This document shows, piece by piece, positions 62,240 through 64,000 of a stretch of 64,000 bases of DNA. Every line of letters begins with the position of its first letter. Within the stretch, counting starts at the first letter, position 1. This DNA comes from Pseudomonas asplenii. Its GTDB lineage: Bacteria > Pseudomonadota > Gammaproteobacteria > Pseudomonadales > Pseudomonadaceae. Below the pieces are notes generated by a model that did not search any database, was not told the origin of the DNA, and worked only from the letters and a program-made list of their open reading frames with translations. The translations under genes and the position numbers were made by a program. Location of the stretch: the NCBI RefSeq assembly GCF_001293465.1, contig NZ_JSYZ01000002.1, positions 153,328-217,327 on the forward strand, written 5' to 3'.

Positions 62240-64000
62240 CCCTGGGCGCCTCCTATCAGTTCCACCACCGCATCGAGCAAGGCGTCGTCATGGAAACTGG
62301 CCTTGGCCAGATAATAGTCGGCTCCGGCGTCCAGTCCACGTCGACGGTCCTCTTCGCGGTCCTTGTAGGACACCACCATCACCGGCAACGACTGCAGGCG
62401 GCTGTCGCGACGCAACAGCGTGACCAGTTCGATGCCGTCCATGCGCGGCATGTCGATGTCGGTGATCAGCAGGTCGAAATCCTCCGCGCGCAGGACGTTC
62501 CAGCCGTCCATGCCATCCACCGCCACCGCCACCTCGTAACCGCGGTTGATCAGCAGCTTGCGTTGCAGTTCGCGCACGGTCAAGGAATCGTCGACCACCA
62601 GGATGCGCTTGCGCGCCACTTCGCTGGACTGGCGATTGCGCCGGTCGATACGTTCCAGCCGACCGGTGTTGAGCAGCTTGTCCACCGAACGCAGCATGTC
62701 CTCGACATCGACGATCAGCGCCACCGAGCCATCATCGAGCAAGGCCCCGGCGGAAATGTCCTGGACCTTGCCCAGGCGTGGATCGAGCGGCAGCACCACC
62801 AGGGTGCGCTCGCCGATGAAACGTTCGACCGCCAGCCCGTAGACCGTATCACGCTCGCGGATCACCACGACCTTGAGGGTATCGCCGACATGCTCGCTGG
62901 CCGGCCGCTGCAGCAACTGACTGGCCGCAACCAGGCCGGCATGGCGGCCTTCGTGCCAGAAATGCTGGCGCCCCTCCAGTTGCACGATCTCTTCGGTCGG
63001 CAGGTCGAGCATCCGCTCGATATGCGCCAGCGGGAAGGCATAGGCCTCACCGCCCACCTCGACCACCAGGCTGCGCACCACCGACAGGGTCAGTGGCACT
63101 TCCAGATGGAAGCGGCTGCCCTGCCCGGTCGCCTGCTCCAGCACCACCGCACCGTGCAGTTGCCGAACCATGTGCTGCACGGCGTCCAGCCCGACACCAC
63201 GCCCGGAGACCTCGGTGACCTTGTCGCGCAGGCTGAAGCCGGGCAGGAACAGGAAGGTCAGCAACTCCTCCTCGCTGAGCTGCGCGGCGGTTTCGGCAGG
63301 CGACAACTTGCGCTCGACGATACTGCGGCGCAGCCGTTCGAGGTCGACGCCACCGCCGTCGTCCTGCAGTTGCAGCACCAGCAGGCCGGCCTGGTGCGAG
63401 GCACGCAGGCGAATCAGGCCCTCGGCGGGCTTGCCGGCCAGCACACGCTGCTCCGGGCTCTCGATACCGTGGTCGACGGCATTGCGCAGCAGGTGGGTCA
63501 GCGGTGCCTCGAGTTTTTCCAGGACATCGCGATCGACCTGGGTCTTCTCCCCTTCGATCTCCAGTCGCACCTGCTTGCCCAGGCTGCGGCCGAGATCGCG
63601 GACCATCCGCGCCTGCCCGCCCAGGACATCGGCAAAGGGCCGCATGCGGCAGGCCAGGGCCGTGTCATAGAGCACCTGGGCCCGCTGGCCGGCCTGCCAG
63701 CCGAATTCGTCGAGTTCGGCAATCTGGGTGATCAGCATCTGCTGCGCCTCGGCCAACTGGCGCCGGGCGTCCGCCAGCGCTTGCTCGGCCTCCAGGCCCA
63801 GGCCGACGCCCTTCAACTGATCGCCGAGACTGTCCAGCGCCCGCTGGCTGTTGCCCTGCATGCGCCGCAGGCGCTGCAGGCTGGCCAGGTAGGGCTTGAG
63901 CCGCTGGGTTTCGACCAGGGACTTGCTCGACAGGTCGAGCAGGCTGTTCAGCCGCTCGGCCGTGACCCGCAACACCCGCTCGCCACCCTCGGTGACGGCG
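62236..64000 (-). CDS. wspE: WspE hybrid CheA-type kinase, C-terminal part (cut by window edge)
   Basis: The frame is open at the right edge. The visible part covers the dimerisation region, the ATPase domain with N box LLRNAVDHGIESPEQR and the GRGVGLDAV G box, a CheW-like domain (VVEVGGEAYAFPLAHIERML), and a C-terminal receiver (ILVVDDSLTVRELQRKLL with DLLITDIDMPRMDG). The N-terminal Hpt domain with its phospho-His is outside the window. WspE phosphorylates WspR and WspF. Confidence 0.93.
   Translation of the reverse strand, partial: AVTEGGERVLRVTAERLNSLLDLSSKSLVETQRLKPYLASLQRLRRMQGNSQRALDSLGDQLKGVGLGLEAEQALADARRQLAEAQQMLITQIAELDEFGWQAGQRAQVLYDTALACRMRPFADVLGGQARMVRDLGRSLGKQVRLEIEGEKTQVDRDVLEKLEAPLTHLLRNAVDHGIESPEQRVLAGKPAEGLIRLRASHQAGLLVLQLQDDGGGVDLERLRRSIVERKLSPAETAAQLSEEELLTFLFLPGFSLRDKVTEVSGRGVGLDAVQHMVRQLHGAVVLEQATGQGSRFHLEVPLTLSVVRSLVVEVGGEAYAFPLAHIERMLDLPTEEIVQLEGRQHFWHEGRHAGLVAASQLLQRPASEHVGDTLKVVVIRERDTVYGLAVERFIGERTLVVLPLDPRLGKVQDISAGALLDDGSVALIVDVEDMLRSVDKLLNTGRLERIDRRNRQSSEVARKRILVVDDSLTVRELQRKLLINRGYEVAVAVDGMDGWNVLRAEDFDLLITDIDMPRMDGIELVTLLRRDSRLQSLPVMVVSYKDREEDRRRGLDAGADYYLAKASFHDDALLDAVVELIGGAQG

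Overview
The window is a high-GC gammaproteobacterial chromosome segment that I assign to Pseudomonas, most likely the P. fluorescens group. The basis is gene order. From left to right it follows, from memory, the P. aeruginosa PAO1 order PA3648-PA3668 (bamA-rseP-dxr-cdsA-uppS-frr-pyrH-tsf-rpsB / map-glnD-dapC / nhaP-yffB-dapD-csdA-tcdA). A block corresponding to PA1163-PA1159 follows (ndvB-dapE-rlmA-unknown-cold shock), then PA3673-PA3704 (plsB, mexK-mexJ/mexL, rsmJ, tsaB, adk, ppc, lysS, prfB, wspR-wspF-wspE). REP/REPIN palindromes typical of fluorescent pseudomonads occur in several gaps. There are no rRNA or tRNA genes, no CRISPR array, and no transposase or integrase.

Regions. 1-8.1 kb (minus strand): envelope, isoprenoid and translation housekeeping genes (BamA, RseP, Dxr, CdsA, UppS, Frr, PyrH, EF-Ts, S2). 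8.5-13.3 kb (plus): map, glnD, dapC. 13.3-20.9 kb: an accessory island between dapC and nhaP. 21.0-32.7 kb: Na+/H+ antiporter, YffB, DapD, CsdA-CsdE, TcdA, NdvB, DapE, RlmA, cold-shock protein. 33.0-38.5 kb: PlsB, a PheRS-like orphan ligase (SrmL type), two proteins of unknown function. 38.5-43.5 kb: a MexJK-type RND pump with its divergent TetR repressor. 43.5-56.5 kb: RsmJ, TsaB, Adk, Ppc, two lipoproteins, hydrolases and a QEGLA/DUF1704 protein. 56.5-64 kb: TetR regulator, LysS, RF2 with its programmed frameshift, and the 3' part of the wsp surface-sensing cluster.

The most interesting part is the island at 13.3-20.9 kb. It carries a complete las/ppu-type quorum-sensing triad: a LuxR regulator collinear with LasR, a convergent RsaL-like repressor, and a LasI-like AHL synthase. 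Two 17-bp lux-box palindromes share the same 7-3-7 design. One is in front of the synthase (15356-15372). The other straddles the synthase stop codon (16015-16031), in front of a plus-strand gene series. A second palindrome between the first lux box and the -10 is a candidate RsaL operator, and the second promoter lacks it. The controlled series encodes a TIM-barrel isomerase/epimerase, an AzlC-AzlD amino-acid exporter pair, an aspartate-aminotransferase-like enzyme, a serine racemase/threonine (hydroxyaspartate) dehydratase-like enzyme and a small cysteine-containing orphan protein. An orphan PDR-type ferredoxin reductase is divergent from luxR. I read this as a quorum-controlled route for making, modifying and exporting a small amino-acid-like compound. 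The product is not known to me and the pathway is inference.
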